64,000 nucleotides of DNA from Olsenella sp. An285 (lineage in GTDB: Bacteria; Actinomycetota; Coriobacteriia; Coriobacteriales; Atopobiaceae): contig NZ_NFIZ01000002.1 in assembly GCF_002159625.1 (NCBI RefSeq), forward strand, positions 62,001-126,000, read 5' to 3'. Shown piece by piece: positions 32,227 to 45,758 of this stretch (positions are counted from its first letter, which is position 1; each line of letters opens with the position of its first letter). The notes beneath the pieces are model-generated. The model searched no databases and was not told where the DNA came from. It saw only the letters and a program-made list of their open reading frames with translations. The position numbers and the translations under genes were made by a program.

Positions 32227-34572
32227 TTATGCCGCGGGTGCGAGCTCCCCGCCGCCACCGGTGTCGCCGCCGGACTCGGACCCGCCGCCGGTGCCGCCGC
32301 CGGTGCCGGAGCCTCCTCCGCCGACGTCACCTCCGGCTCCGCCTCCGCCGGTGCCGCCGCCGGTCTCTCCGCCGGTCTGGCCGCCGCCGGAGGTCCCGCC
32401 GCCGGTTCCGCCACCAGTGCCACCGCCGCCGGACCCGCCGGTCCCGCCGCCCGTGCTGCCGCCGTCGGGGACGGTGGGCACGATGGGCGTCGTGGGCTCG
32501 GTGGGGGTGCCGGTCTCGGGCTCCTCGTAGGTGGGCTCGTAGTAGTCGTCGCCGTAGTCGTCGTCGTACCAGCCGCTGTAGTCATCGTCGTAGTAGCCGC
32601 CGCCGTTGACGTACTTCTCGGTGCCCACGAAGGTCCAGGAGTCGTTGGACTTGAACGTCGCCTCGTGGTCGGAGGTGGGGAACTCGGCGCGCGGCACGCC
32701 CTCGAGGGCGGCGTTCATGTACGCGGTCCAGATGGGCTGCGGCAGGTTCTGCGTGGTGCCGTGGCCGCCCTGATAGTAGACCGTGGAGTTATCGCTCAGG
32801 TGACCGGTCCAGACGGTGGTGGTGAGCTGCGGGGTGTAGCCGCAGAACCAGAGGTCGCCGTAGTTCTCGGTCGTGCCGGTCTTGCCCGCCACGGGCTGGT
32901 CGGGCTCGAAGTAGATGCCCACGTAGTAGGAGGCGGAGCCGCGGGAGACGACGGTCTCGAGGATTTCCGTCACCTCCTCCATGATGGCGGAGTCCACCAC
33001 CTGCTCGGAGCTCTCCTGGTGCTCATAGACAAGGTTGCCGTTGCGGTCCTCGATGCGCGTGATGGCGATGGCGTCGCGGTGCAGGCCGCAGTTGGCGAAG
33101 GTGGAGTAGACCTCGGCCATCTCGAGCGGGGACGCGGCCTGGGTTCCCAGCGTGATGGAGTTCACGGGGTTGAGGGTGGAGTCAACGCCCAGGAGGTGCG
33201 CCGCGTCGACGACCTTCTCGGGACCGATGGCCAGGACCACCTGCGCGTAGGCCACGTTGGAGGAGACCGTCGTGGCCTCGGCCAGCGAGATGATGCCGTA
33301 CTGCGCGTTGTCGACGTTCTGGACGGGCCAGGTGGGCGTCACCTGCAGCGGCGAGTTGGCGTAGAGCTGCACCGTGGGGCTCATGCCCTCGAGCATGGCC
33401 GCCGTGAGGGTGATGGGCTTGAAGCTCGAGCCCGGCTGGCGCGGGTTGGTGGCCAGGTTGATGACGTTCTGGCCCGCCGCGGCGTCGTTGCCGTAGCTCT
33501 GGCCGCCCACCATGGCCACGATGTGACCGTTGGAGTTGTCAACGGAGACGAGGGCGCCGCGCAGGTCGGGGTCGTTGGAGGCGGCGATGCGCTCGTTCAC
33601 CGCCGTCTCGGCTGCGGCCTGGAGCGTGGGGTCGAGCGTGGTGTAGACCTTGAGGCCGCCCTGCATGATGGTCTCGGACGAGAAGTCCTGGAGCAGGAGG
33701 TTCCTCACGTAGTCCGTGAAGTAGGGGTAGGTGCCCACGGAGTCGCCGAGCTCGCCGGGGTTGAGGACGAGGTCCTCGGCGCAGGCGGACTCGTACTCCT
33801 CCTGCGAGATGTCGCCGGCCTCGAGCATGCGGTAGAGGACGAGGTTGCGGCGCTCCTTGCAGGCGTCGGGGTTCTGGAAGGGGTCGTAGAGCGAGGGCGC
33901 GTTGGGCAGGCCCACGAGGGTGGCCGACTCGGCCAGGGTGAGCTCGCTCGCGTGCTTGTTGAAGTAGGTGATGCTGGCGGCCTCGATGCCCCATGCCCCG
34001 TTGCCGTAGAAGATGGTGTTGAGGTACATGTTGAGGATCTGGTCCTTCGTGTACTCCTTCTCCAGCTGGATGGCGATGTAGGCCTCGCGGACCTTGCGCT
34101 TGAGCGACTGCTCGAACTGCTCGTCGGAGAGAACGGTGTTGCGCACGAGCTGCTGGGTGATGGTGGAGCCGCCGCCGGCGTCGCCCGACCCGGTGATCTG
34201 GCCCCAGACCGCGCGCAGGACGCCCTGCGGGTCAACGCCGTTGTGGTCGTAGAAGCGCTTGTCCTCGGTGTCGACCACGCCCTTCTTCACGTAGTCGGAG
34301 ACCTCGTCGAGCGTGACGGAGCGGCGGTTCTGCAGGTAGTACGAGGCAATCTCGTTGCCGTCCGCGTCATAGACGCGCGTGGGCTCGGCAAGGAGGTAGG
34401 CGTCTGCCGAGGTGTAGTCGGGCAGGTCCTCGAGCCACGAGCTCACCACGCCGCCCAGGGAGAGCGCGAGCGTGACCATGAGAAGCGCCAAGAAGCCAAA
34501 GACGCCTGCTATGCCAAATCCCACGAAGTGGGTCCTGGAGTGCTGATGGGCCCTGCGGGTTCTGATCCCCAT
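32227..34572 (-). CDS. Class A penicillin-binding protein (PBP1A type)
   Basis: The 781-residue bifunctional enzyme polymerises and cross-links peptidoglycan outside the membrane. One membrane span lies near residue 17-40. The GT51 domain shows EDKRFYDHNGVD (catalytic Glu) and GSTITQQLVRN. The transpeptidase domain shows SxxK as SSFKP, SxN as SSN and KTGTT. The last about 110 residues are acidic Tyr/Asp repeats, then a Pro/Thr stretch and a Gly-rich tail of GGG(T/S) units, typical for actinobacterial PBPs. GGAGGACC precedes ATG 34572 on the minus strand. Confidence 0.93.
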   Translation of the reverse strand: MGIRTRRAHQHSRTHFVGFGIAGVFGFLALLMVTLALSLGGVVSSWLEDLPDYTSADAYLLAEPTRVYDADGNEIASYYLQNRRSVTLDEVSDYVKKGVVDTEDKRFYDHNGVDPQGVLRAVWGQITGSGDAGGGSTITQQLVRNTVLSDEQFEQSLKRKVREAYIAIQLEKEYTKDQILNMYLNTIFYGNGAWGIEAASITYFNKHASELTLAESATLVGLPNAPSLYDPFQNPDACKERRNLVLYRMLEAGDISQEEYESACAEDLVLNPGELGDSVGTYPYFTDYVRNLLLQDFSSETIMQGGLKVYTTLDPTLQAAAETAVNERIAASNDPDLRGALVSVDNSNGHIVAMVGGQSYGNDAAAGQNVINLATNPRQPGSSFKPITLTAAMLEGMSPTVQLYANSPLQVTPTWPVQNVDNAQYGIISLAEATTVSSNVAYAQVVLAIGPEKVVDAAHLLGVDSTLNPVNSITLGTQAASPLEMAEVYSTFANCGLHRDAIAITRIEDRNGNLVYEHQESSEQVVDSAIMEEVTEILETVVSRGSASYYVGIYFEPDQPVAGKTGTTENYGDLWFCGYTPQLTTTVWTGHLSDNSTVYYQGGHGTTQNLPQPIWTAYMNAALEGVPRAEFPTSDHEATFKSNDSWTFVGTEKYVNGGGYYDDDYSGWYDDDYGDDYYEPTYEEPETGTPTEPTTPIVPTVPDGGSTGGGTGGSGGGGTGGGTGGGTSGGGQTGGETGGGTGGGGAGGDVGGGGSGTGGGTGGGSESGGDTGGGGELAPAA

Positions 34573-34881
34573 CTGGTCCTCCTGTCTGGGAGATCGGTCC
34601 ACAACTGCCCAACATTATAGGTGGTGGCGGCGGATTGCGCCGCGCGGGCCCCGTCACGTGTTGAGACCGTGGACGCGACCCGTGCGAGGGCCCCATTGGT
34701 GGGGGAGGCCCCACCGTAACACGTTCTTCTCGCCTGCGCCGCCTACCCGGAGCTACGTGCGGCGGATGTGGGGAATCGCCACCGCCCTGCCCCTCCGTGC
34801 TGCGGCTGCGCTATCCTAGTACCCCGTATGGCCGTCCGGCGGGCGGCTTGGCTAAGCGAAGAACCTATGGAGGAGAGATCG
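34573..34881. other. Divergent intergenic region between PBP and tyrS
   Basis: These 309 bases should carry both promoters. A 10-mer copy is at 34723-34732. A hairpin-like GGGCCCCATTGGTGGGGGAGGC segment lies around 34688-34710. No T-box leader features were recognised before tyrS. Confidence 0.4.
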
Positions 34882-36099
34882 TTGCTTCCCGTTGACGAAC
34901 AGCTCAAGGTCATCACGTCCGGCACCATGCAGATCGTGCCGCTGGACGAGCTCAAGAAGAAGCTCGAGAAGGGCGTGCCCCTCAACATCAAGCTGGGCGT
35001 GGACCCCACCAGCCCTGACCTGCACCTCGGCCACGCCGTGCCGCTGCGCAAGATGCGCCAGTTCCAGGACCTCGGCCACAACGTGACCCTCATCATCGGC
35101 AACGGCACCGCCCTCATCGGCGACCCGTCCGGTCGCGACTCCACCCGCCCGCCCCTCACCGAGGAGCAGGTCGAGGCCAACGCCAAGACCTACGTCGAGC
35201 AGGCCATGAAGGTCCTCGATCCCGAGAAGACCCAGATCGTCCACAACGGCGACTGGCTGAAGGGCCTCAACCTGGCGGAGATGCTCAAGCTCATGAGCCA
35301 GTTCAACGTGGCTCGCATCCTCGAGCGCGAGGACTTCCACAACCGCTACACCGAGGGCAAGTCCATCGCCCTGCACGAGTTCATCTACCCGGTGCTGCAG
35401 GCCTACGACTCCGTGGTGATCAAGGCCGACCTCGAGATGGGCGGCAACGACCAGATCTTCAACCTCCTCGCCGGCCGCGACCTCATGCGCGCCATGGGGA
35501 TGGAGCCGCAGGTGGCCCTCACGATGCCGCTCCTGGTGGGTACCGACGGCCACAAGAAGATGTCCAAGAGCTACGGCAACTACGTGGGCCTCACCGACGA
35601 GCCGGCGGACATGTACGGCAAGGTCATGTCCATCACCGACGAGCTGGTGCCGCTCTACTGGCGCCTCTGCTCCACCGCGGGCATGGACAAGCTCGACGCG
35701 ATCGACGCGGCCTTCGCGGACGGCTCCGCGGACCCGTACGCGCTCAAGCGCGAGCTCGCCGCCAACATCGTGGACCTCTACCACGGCGAGGGCGCCGGCG
35801 CCGCTGCGAGCGCGGCCTTTGACGCGCAGTTCAAGCGCGCCGAGGCGCCTGCGGACATGCCGGAGTTCCCCGTGAGCGTGGCCGAGGTCAACGACGAGGG
35901 CAAGGTCTACCTGGGCAAGCTGCTCGTCGAGGTGGGCATCGCCAAGTCCGCCGGCGAGGCGCGCCGCCTCGTGGACGGCGGTGGCGTCAAGATCAACGGC
36001 GAGGCCGTGGCGCCCAAGTGCTACAACGTGGACGCCGCGCTCTTCTCCGCCGGCACCATGGTCCAGTCCGGCAAGAAGCGCTGGGCTCGCCTGGTGTAA
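34882..36099 (+). CDS. tyrS: Tyrosyl-tRNA synthetase
   Basis: The 405-residue class I synthetase charges tRNA-Tyr. HLGH (the HIGH motif) occurs in DPTSPDLHLGHAVPLRK, and KMSKS in GHKKMSKSYGNYVG. The C-terminal S4 RNA-binding domain is at about 345-405 (SAGEARRLVDGGGVKINGEAV). TTG 34882 was preferred because AGGAGAG is six bases upstream. The in-frame ATG five codons earlier (34867) has no ribosome site, because that site would lie inside the gene; it stays possible. Confidence 0.93.
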   Translation: MLPVDEQLKVITSGTMQIVPLDELKKKLEKGVPLNIKLGVDPTSPDLHLGHAVPLRKMRQFQDLGHNVTLIIGNGTALIGDPSGRDSTRPPLTEEQVEANAKTYVEQAMKVLDPEKTQIVHNGDWLKGLNLAEMLKLMSQFNVARILEREDFHNRYTEGKSIALHEFIYPVLQAYDSVVIKADLEMGGNDQIFNLLAGRDLMRAMGMEPQVALTMPLLVGTDGHKKMSKSYGNYVGLTDEPADMYGKVMSITDELVPLYWRLCSTAGMDKLDAIDAAFADGSADPYALKRELAANIVDLYHGEGAGAAASAAFDAQFKRAEAPADMPEFPVSVAEVNDEGKVYLGKLLVEVGIAKSAGEARRLVDGGGVKINGEAVAPKCYNVDAALFSAGTMVQSGKKRWARLV

Positions 36100-36104
36100 C
36101 GCCT

Positions 36105-36265
36105 CGCGCCGCACGCCCGTCGATGAGGTGCGGCAAAACGACGAAACTGACCGTCAGAGTGTCGTTTCCCCGCACTTCTCTGTTTGAGGTGCGGGGAAAC
36201 GACGTTCTCGTCCGATAGACCGTCCATCTCTTGCACGCCAATCGCTGAGGTGCGGCAAAACGACG
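36105..36265. repeat. Array A2: hairpins with GGTGCGG...AACGAC arms
   Basis: Three units follow tyrS. The best preserved is GTCGTTTCCCCGCACTTC (36161-36178) with GAGGTGCGGGGAAACGAC (36186-36203). The other two (around 36108-36142 and 36221-36264) are partly decayed on the left arm. A 10-mer copy follows at 36272-36281. Confidence 0.7.
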
Positions 36266-36315
36266 AACTGGCGAGAAGAACCATCCGGTCGCGGCACGTT
36301 TGGAAGGAAGCCCAT

Positions 36316-38841
36316 ATGCACGGAACCACGTTTCTTGAGGTCCACGGCGTGCCGGAGCTGCTGGCGCCGGCGGGCGGCCCGGAGCCCTTCAACGCGGCGC
36401 TCGCCGCGGGGGCCGACGCCATCTACTGCGGCCTGGGCAACGACTTCAACGCCCGCCGCGGCGCCCACAACTTCGACGACGAGTCCTTCTCCGCCGCGTG
36501 CCGCAGGGCGCATCTGGCGGGCACGCGCGTCTACGTGACCGTCAACGTGGCCATAGCCACCGAGGAGATGCCACGCGTGCTGGAGCTGGTGCGCCGGGCG
36601 TGGGAGCTCGGTGCCGACGCCTTCATCATCCAGGACTGGGGCCTCATGGCGGAGATCCGTCGCAGGTGGCCCGAGGTCGAGACGCACGTCTCCACCCAGG
36701 CAAACGTGCATGACGCGCGCGGCGTGGCGTGGTGCCGCGACGTGTGGGGCGTCGACCGCGTGACCCTCTCCCGCGAGCTCTCGCTCGAGGAGATCTCCCG
36801 CATCTCGCGGGAGGGCGTCGAGCTGGAGTGCTTCGGCCACGGGGCGCTCTGCTTCTGCTACTCCGGCGTGTGCCTCATGAGCTCGCTCGCCGGCGGGCGC
36901 TCCGCCAACCGCGGGCTCTGCGCCCAGCCGTGCCGTCTTCCCTACGACCTCGTGGACGAGGACGGTCGCGTCATGGAGATCCCGGGCGTGGCAACGCAGG
37001 GCCTTCCCGAGAAGAACCGCGGCGTGGGCGGCACGCGCCTGCTCTGCCCCAAGGACTACTGCACCGTGGACCGCCTCGCCGAGATGCGCGACGCCGGCGT
37101 GGGCTCGCTCAAGGTGGAGGGCCGCATGAAGGCGCCCGACTACGTGCTCTCGGTGGTGGGCGCCTATCGCGAGGCGCTCGACGCGCTGGCGAGCGGCTCG
37201 GACGACGAAGGTGCCGTCGCCGCGCGCCGGCGCAGGCTCAAGCGCGCCTTCAACCGCGACTTCACGGAGAGCTACCTCTGGGGTCGCTCCGACAACGACA
37301 TGATGAGCTACGAGCGGTCCAACAACCGCGGGGAGATCGTGGGCGAGGTCACCGGCTCGCGCGCGCTCGAGGACAGCGTGGTGCGCCGCGGTGGCGGCAA
37401 CGGCGGCCGCGAGCGCATGCGCCGCCACACGCGCGCGGACGTCGACGTGCTCCTGAGCGCGCCCGTGGGCGCGGGCGACCTGCTCGAGGTGCGCCCCTCG
37501 GACGACCCCACGCAGTTCCTGACCGTGAACGCACCTGCGGACGCGGCGGCGGGGGAGACCGTGACCTGCCGCGCGGCGCGCCCGATGCCCGCGGGCTCGC
37601 TCGTGCGCGTCATCCGCTCACAGCGGGCGCTCGACGAGGCGGCGCGCGTTGCGGACAAGGACGTCGTGCGCCGCCGCCCGGTGCGCGTGCGCGTGGTCGC
37701 GCAGCTGGGCAAGCCGTTCTCTGTGGAGCTCTCGTGCGCCGACGGCTCGGCCTCGGCGCGCGCGGAGGGCTTCGTCGTGGAGGCCGCGCGCACGAAGGCG
37801 GTCACGGCGGAGGACCTCATGGAGCACGTGGGGCGCATGGGCCAGAGTCCGTTTGCGCCCGTGGAATGGGACGTGGAGCTTGACCCCGGCTGCGGCATGG
37901 GCTTCTCGGCGGTGCACAGGGTCCGCGCCGAGGCGTGCCGCCTGCTGGAGGAGGCCCTTCTCGCGCCGTACTTCTCCCGACGACTTGACAGGGGGACAGT
38001 CCCTTTGTCAAGCGGCGAACTTGACAAAGGGACTGTCCCCCTGTCAAGTCCCGAGGTATGCGCGCTGGTGGTGACGCCGGAGTGCGCCGAGGCGGCGCTC
38101 GCCGCGGGGGCGACGCGCGTCTACGCCCCGGCGGACGAGCTCTCCGAGGGAGCCTGGCCAGAGGGCGTCGTGCCCTGGCTCGACGAGGTCTGCCGCGAGG
38201 CCGACCACGCCCGCCTGGACCCGTGGGTTCGCGAGGGCGAGCCCGTGGCCGTGGGCAACGTCTCCGAGCTCGCCCTCGCCGCGGAGCGCGGGGCTGCCGC
38301 GGAGGTGCGCTCCTGCGTGCCCGTGCACAACGTCTCCGCCCTGCGCGCGCTGGAGGCGGCGGGCGCTCAGGGCGTCTGGCTCTCCCCGGAGCTCACGCTG
38401 GACGAGGTCTGCGCGCTCGCCCGCGAGGCCAGCGTGCCCGTGGGCCTCTCCGTCATCGGCCGCGAGCGCGTGATGACGAGCGAGCACTGCGTGCTGCAGG
38501 CGCTCGGGCGCTGCGTCCACGACTGCCGCCGCTGCGGGCTGCGCCGCCGCCGGCTCTCTCTGCGCGACATCGACGGCCGCGAGCTGCCCGTGCGCACGGA
38601 CGTCAACGGCCGCTCGCGCATCTGGTCCGCCCGCCCGCTCGACGCCACGCCCCAGGCGGCCGAGCTCCTCGCCGCCGGCGTGTCCCGCCTCATGGTGGAC
38701 GCGCAGCTCATGGGCGCGACGGAGACGCGCTCGGCCGTGGAGCGCACGGTGCGCGCGGTCGAGGCCGCCCGCGCCGGGCGCCGCCCGGCCCCGCGCATGA
38801 ACGGCGCCACTTCCGGGCATCTTTTCTCGGGCATTGGGTAA
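36316..38841 (+). CDS. Peptidase U32 family protein (RlhA/YegQ-like) with an in-frame repeat insertion
   Basis: This 841-residue protein has the U32 signature ECFGHGALCFCYSGVCLMSS (about 170-190) with nearby CAQPCR and a further Cys pair, as in the RlhA/YegQ/TrhP group of RNA hydroxylation enzymes that carry an iron-sulfur cluster. RNA modification is more probable than proteolysis. The N-terminal part (ELLAPAGGPEPFNAALAAGADAIYCG) is a TIM-barrel start. Near residue 555-580 the chain reads LDRGTVPLSS then LDKGTVPLSS, encoded by an inverted pair of the GGGACAGTCCC repeat. The C-terminal about 260 residues form a second barrel-like half. GGAAGGAAG precedes ATG 36316. Confidence 0.85.
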   Translation: MHGTTFLEVHGVPELLAPAGGPEPFNAALAAGADAIYCGLGNDFNARRGAHNFDDESFSAACRRAHLAGTRVYVTVNVAIATEEMPRVLELVRRAWELGADAFIIQDWGLMAEIRRRWPEVETHVSTQANVHDARGVAWCRDVWGVDRVTLSRELSLEEISRISREGVELECFGHGALCFCYSGVCLMSSLAGGRSANRGLCAQPCRLPYDLVDEDGRVMEIPGVATQGLPEKNRGVGGTRLLCPKDYCTVDRLAEMRDAGVGSLKVEGRMKAPDYVLSVVGAYREALDALASGSDDEGAVAARRRRLKRAFNRDFTESYLWGRSDNDMMSYERSNNRGEIVGEVTGSRALEDSVVRRGGGNGGRERMRRHTRADVDVLLSAPVGAGDLLEVRPSDDPTQFLTVNAPADAAAGETVTCRAARPMPAGSLVRVIRSQRALDEAARVADKDVVRRRPVRVRVVAQLGKPFSVELSCADGSASARAEGFVVEAARTKAVTAEDLMEHVGRMGQSPFAPVEWDVELDPGCGMGFSAVHRVRAEACRLLEEALLAPYFSRRLDRGTVPLSSGELDKGTVPLSSPEVCALVVTPECAEAALAAGATRVYAPADELSEGAWPEGVVPWLDEVCREADHARLDPWVREGEPVAVGNVSELALAAERGAAAEVRSCVPVHNVSALRALEAAGAQGVWLSPELTLDEVCALAREASVPVGLSVIGRERVMTSEHCVLQALGRCVHDCRRCGLRRRRLSLRDIDGRELPVRTDVNGRSRIWSARPLDATPQAAELLAAGVSRLMVDAQLMGATETRSAVERTVRAVEAARAGRRPAPRMNGATSGHLFSGIG
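37984..38048. repeat. Inverted pair of GGGACAGTCCC repeats inside the U32 gene
   Basis: The 29-base copy at 37984-38012 is the exact reverse complement of the copy at 38020-38048; 7 bases separate them. Each is itself nearly palindromic. The frame passes through, giving LDRGTVPLSS and LDKGTVPLSS. Confidence 0.9.
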
Positions 38842-38897
38842 CATGATTCACGGTACAAAGCGCCCCGCAGCCGCGGGGCCCGCGGAAAGGAACTCAC

Positions 38898-39134
38898 ATG
38901 GCCGTTGATCGCGCCCTTCTCGACGCCACCCTCGACGTCATCCGCCAGAGCCTCCAGGCCGACGGCGGCGACGTCGCCCTCATCGACTGCACCGACGACG
39001 GCGTGGTCACCCTGGAGATGCAGGGCGCCTGCGCCGGCTGCCCGCTCTCGAGCCTGGACATGTCCGAGGGCATCGAGCGCATCCTCATGGAGCACGTCCC
39101 CGGCGTGACGCGCGTCCAGCCCGCCGCCTTCTAG
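38898..39134 (+). CDS. NifU-like C-terminal domain protein (Fe-S scaffold)
   Basis: The 78-residue protein is a stand-alone Nfu domain: LDVIRQSLQADGGDVALIDC then GACAGCPLSS, with the CxxC that binds an iron-sulfur cluster for delivery to apoproteins. AAAGGAAC precedes ATG 38898. The neighbour U32 protein is a probable Fe-S protein, which fits, although Nfu proteins serve many targets. Confidence 0.9.
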   Translation: MAVDRALLDATLDVIRQSLQADGGDVALIDCTDDGVVTLEMQGACAGCPLSSLDMSEGIERILMEHVPGVTRVQPAAF

Positions 39135-39164
39135 CGCGGGCAAGAAGAACGGGCGGAGAAGAAC

Positions 39165-39992
39165 GTGTTTCTCGACGACCTCTATCACATGCTCGACCCG
39201 GTGGCCTTCACGCTGGGTCCGCTCACGGTGCGCTGGTACGGCATCGCCTACCTGCTCGGATTCATCTGCGCCGGCATCGTGATGTACCGGACGGCGCGCC
39301 GCTGGAAGCTCGGGCTCACCGTCGACGACGTCTTCTCCATCGTGATAGGCGTGGTCTTTGGCATCATCATCGGCGCGCGCCTCTTCTACGTGGTCTTCTA
39401 CATCTGGGGCGCGGGGCTGAGCCTCTCGAGCCCGCTGGAGATCTTCGCCACCTGGGAGGGCGGCATGAGCTTCCACGGCGGCCTCGTGGGAGCCGTCATC
39501 GGCGGAAGCCTGGTGTGCCGCCACTACGGCATCTCCGTCGCATCAGTCTGCGACCTTGGCGTGATAGGCGCGCCGCTCGGGCTCTTCTTCGGCCGCTGCG
39601 CCAACTTCGTGAACGGCGAGCTCTGGGGCAAGGAGACCGACCTTCCCTGGGGCGTCATGTTCGAGACGGGCGGCAACGTCTACCGCCACCCTTCCCAGCT
39701 CTACGAGGCCATCCTCGAGGGGCTCGTGATCTTCGCGGTGCTCTACGCGCTCTCCCGACGCGTGCCGGCGCGTCCGCAGGGCACCTTCATGGGTTGGTTC
39801 CTCACGCTCTACGGCGTGTTCCGCTTCCTCGTTGAGTTCGTCCGCGTGCCCGACGAGCAGCTCGGCTACCTCCTTGGCCCCATCACGATGGGCCAGCTCC
39901 TGAGCCTTCCGCTCGTCCTTCTGGGCGTGGTCGTCCTGGTGGTGGCGCACCGCCTTGCGCGCCCGCAGGTGGGCTACGTCGAGCGCGGCTAG
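39165..39992 (+). CDS. lgt: Prolipoprotein diacylglyceryl transferase
   Basis: The 275-residue membrane enzyme attaches diacylglycerol to lipobox cysteines, the first step for the lipoproteins seen in this window. The signature GRCANFVNGELWG is near residue 143-155, with RHPSQLYEA further on and MSFHGGLVGA before it. About seven membrane spans are visible. The start GTG 39165 is directly preceded by GGAGAAGAAC, in which the Shine-Dalgarno overlaps the 9-base core of the repeated 10-mer. Confidence 0.93.
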   Translation: MFLDDLYHMLDPVAFTLGPLTVRWYGIAYLLGFICAGIVMYRTARRWKLGLTVDDVFSIVIGVVFGIIIGARLFYVVFYIWGAGLSLSSPLEIFATWEGGMSFHGGLVGAVIGGSLVCRHYGISVASVCDLGVIGAPLGLFFGRCANFVNGELWGKETDLPWGVMFETGGNVYRHPSQLYEAILEGLVIFAVLYALSRRVPARPQGTFMGWFLTLYGVFRFLVEFVRVPDEQLGYLLGPITMGQLLSLPLVLLGVVVLVVAHRLARPQVGYVERG

Positions 39993-39994
39993 CC

Positions 39995-40310
39995 GCTGTG
40001 TGCCCTGCGGTCCGCGTTTGGCTGGCCGCGGTCTCGCACCTCTCGCTATTCCTCGGGTGTCTGCCCGCACTTCTCGCTCCGACGGAGGGGTGCGCGCCGC
40101 AGCGCACCCCTTGCCCGCATCTGCGCGCATACGCCAAGAGCTGGCCCGCACCTGACATCTATGAGAGCCGATTTTGCCCGCACTCCTGCCTCAGGTCATC
40201 GAGTGCGGGGGCACCTGCGCGCATCCGCCGAGAGCGCGCTGACACCCGCTGTGCCGCCGCGCTTCGAGGTCTCGATTGCTCCCGCGCGCATCCGTCCCGT
40301 GCCGTCGTCC
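39995..40310. repeat. Array B2: GAGTGCGGG-type repeats
   Basis: No gene lies between lgt and the activase. The stretch holds TGCCCGCACT, GAGTGCGGGG and related GCGCGCAT units, as in arrays B1 and B3, but with fewer intact hairpins. An internal stem GGGGTGCGC/GCGCACCCC occurs around 40086-40108. Confidence 0.55.
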
Positions 40311-40323
40311 CAAGCCCTGTGGT

Positions 40324-40346
40324 TTTTTAGACAGCGTGTCTAAAAA
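40324..40346. promoter_or_regulatory. Palindromic operator, likely TetR-type
   Basis: Arms TTTTTAGACA (40324-40333) and TGTCTAAAAA (40337-40346) form a perfect inverted repeat with a 3-base centre. It overlaps the expected -35 of the extended -10 TGGTACAGT (40358-40366). The operon ends with a TetR gene, the likely binder. Confidence 0.65.
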
Positions 40347-40357
40347 GCGCCTCGCGT

Positions 40358-40366
40358 TGGTACAGT
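40358..40366 (+). promoter_or_regulatory. Extended -10 of the activase operon
   Basis: TGG followed by TACAGT (40361-40366) lies 34 bases upstream of the activase start. The -35 position falls within the palindrome at 40324-40346, which suggests repression by steric block. Confidence 0.5.
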
Positions 40367-40400
40367 CACCTACAGGAAAGACTGCGGGACGGGAGTGCGC

Positions 40401-44908
<4,508 letters not shown>

Positions 44909-44912
<4 letters not shown>

Positions 44913-45556
44913 CGGCCACGTCTGGCCCCGAGCCCCGCGGAACGTCCGCGCGCGCGGCGGAGCGCATGAAGGCGCGCCTGGCGGATGCCCTCTGGGGCTG
45001 CCTCGAGACGCGCCGGCTCACCGAGGTCTCCGTGGGCGACGTCATCCAGGAGGCGGGCGTGAGCAGGGGATCCTTCTACTACCACTTCTCCGACCTCGAC
45101 CACCTCATCGCATGGGCGCTCTCCCAGGAGATGCTGAACTCCGACCGCAGGGGCAACTCCTTCATGGCGCTCGCCGCGCAGGTCGAGCCCCCGGCGGAGA
45201 GCGAGACCGTCTCGCGCAGCCTCTCGCGCGTGTGCCTCCTGCTCGACAGGGGCGGAATGGGGGCCGTCTTTGACGTCGCGCTCGACGCGCAGCTCGCCCT
45301 GTGGACCAAGGCGCTCTGCCCCGAGGGAGAGCTCCTGCCCGACGAGGTGGTCGCCCAGCTCGAGTACGCCGTGGGCGGCACGGTGGGCATGCTGTCGCGT
45401 GCGGGCCGCTCCTCCGACTCCAAGCGACGCGCCTCGATGGCCTTCGTGCACGAGCGTCACCTCTGGATGGTGGGGCGCGTGGCGGAGGTCCTGGGCGAGA
45501 GCCCGCGCAGCGTGGCCGCCCGTCTCGAGCGGGTCCGCCGCGCCGCCGTGGCGTGA
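44909..45556 (+). CDS. TetR-family regulator of the activase operon
   Basis: This 215-residue protein has an N-terminal TetR helix-turn-helix, VSVGDVIQEAGVSRGSFYYHFSDLDHLI (about 39-66), and a ligand domain with no recognised identity. It is translationally coupled to the activase gene by an ATGA overlap, so it probably regulates its own operon through the palindrome at 40324-40346. A strong intrinsic terminator of array A3 lies 100 bases downstream. Confidence 0.88.
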
Positions 45557-45595
45557 GCGGGGCGGCCGCTGCAGCTCGTTCTTCTCGGCAGTGGC

Positions 45596-45740
45596 GTCGT
45601 TCTCCCGCACCTCAGCCGTTGGCGTGCGGCGTCGCGACAGTTTTCCGGCTCAGAGCGTCGTTCTCCCGCACCTCAATCGCTCAGGTGCGGGAGAACGACG
45701 TTTTTGGCTCCAGGATCGTCGGATTCCCGCACCTCGGCTC
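45596..45740. repeat. Array A3: hairpins with GGTGCGGGAGAACGACG arms
   Basis: Three units lie between the TetR gene and the convergent membrane-protein gene. The centre unit is perfect (45656-45700). The left unit, 45596-45610 with 45624-45638, is imperfect; the right unit at 45716-45740 keeps only the left arm. A 10-mer copy precedes it at 45578-45587. Confidence 0.75.
45656..45705 (+). terminator. Intrinsic terminator within array A3
   Basis: An 18-bp perfect stem, CGTCGTTCTCCCGCACCT (45656-45673) with AGGTGCGGGAGAACGACG (45683-45700), has a 9-base loop and is followed directly by TTTTT. It shows that array units can work as rho-independent terminators. Confidence 0.85.
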
Positions 45741-45758
45741 CGGCACCCGGTCCCGGTC

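Noticed and set aside
34688-34866. T-box leader before tyrS
   Set aside because: No T-box consensus (TGGNACCGCG-like) and no following antiterminator/terminator pair were found.
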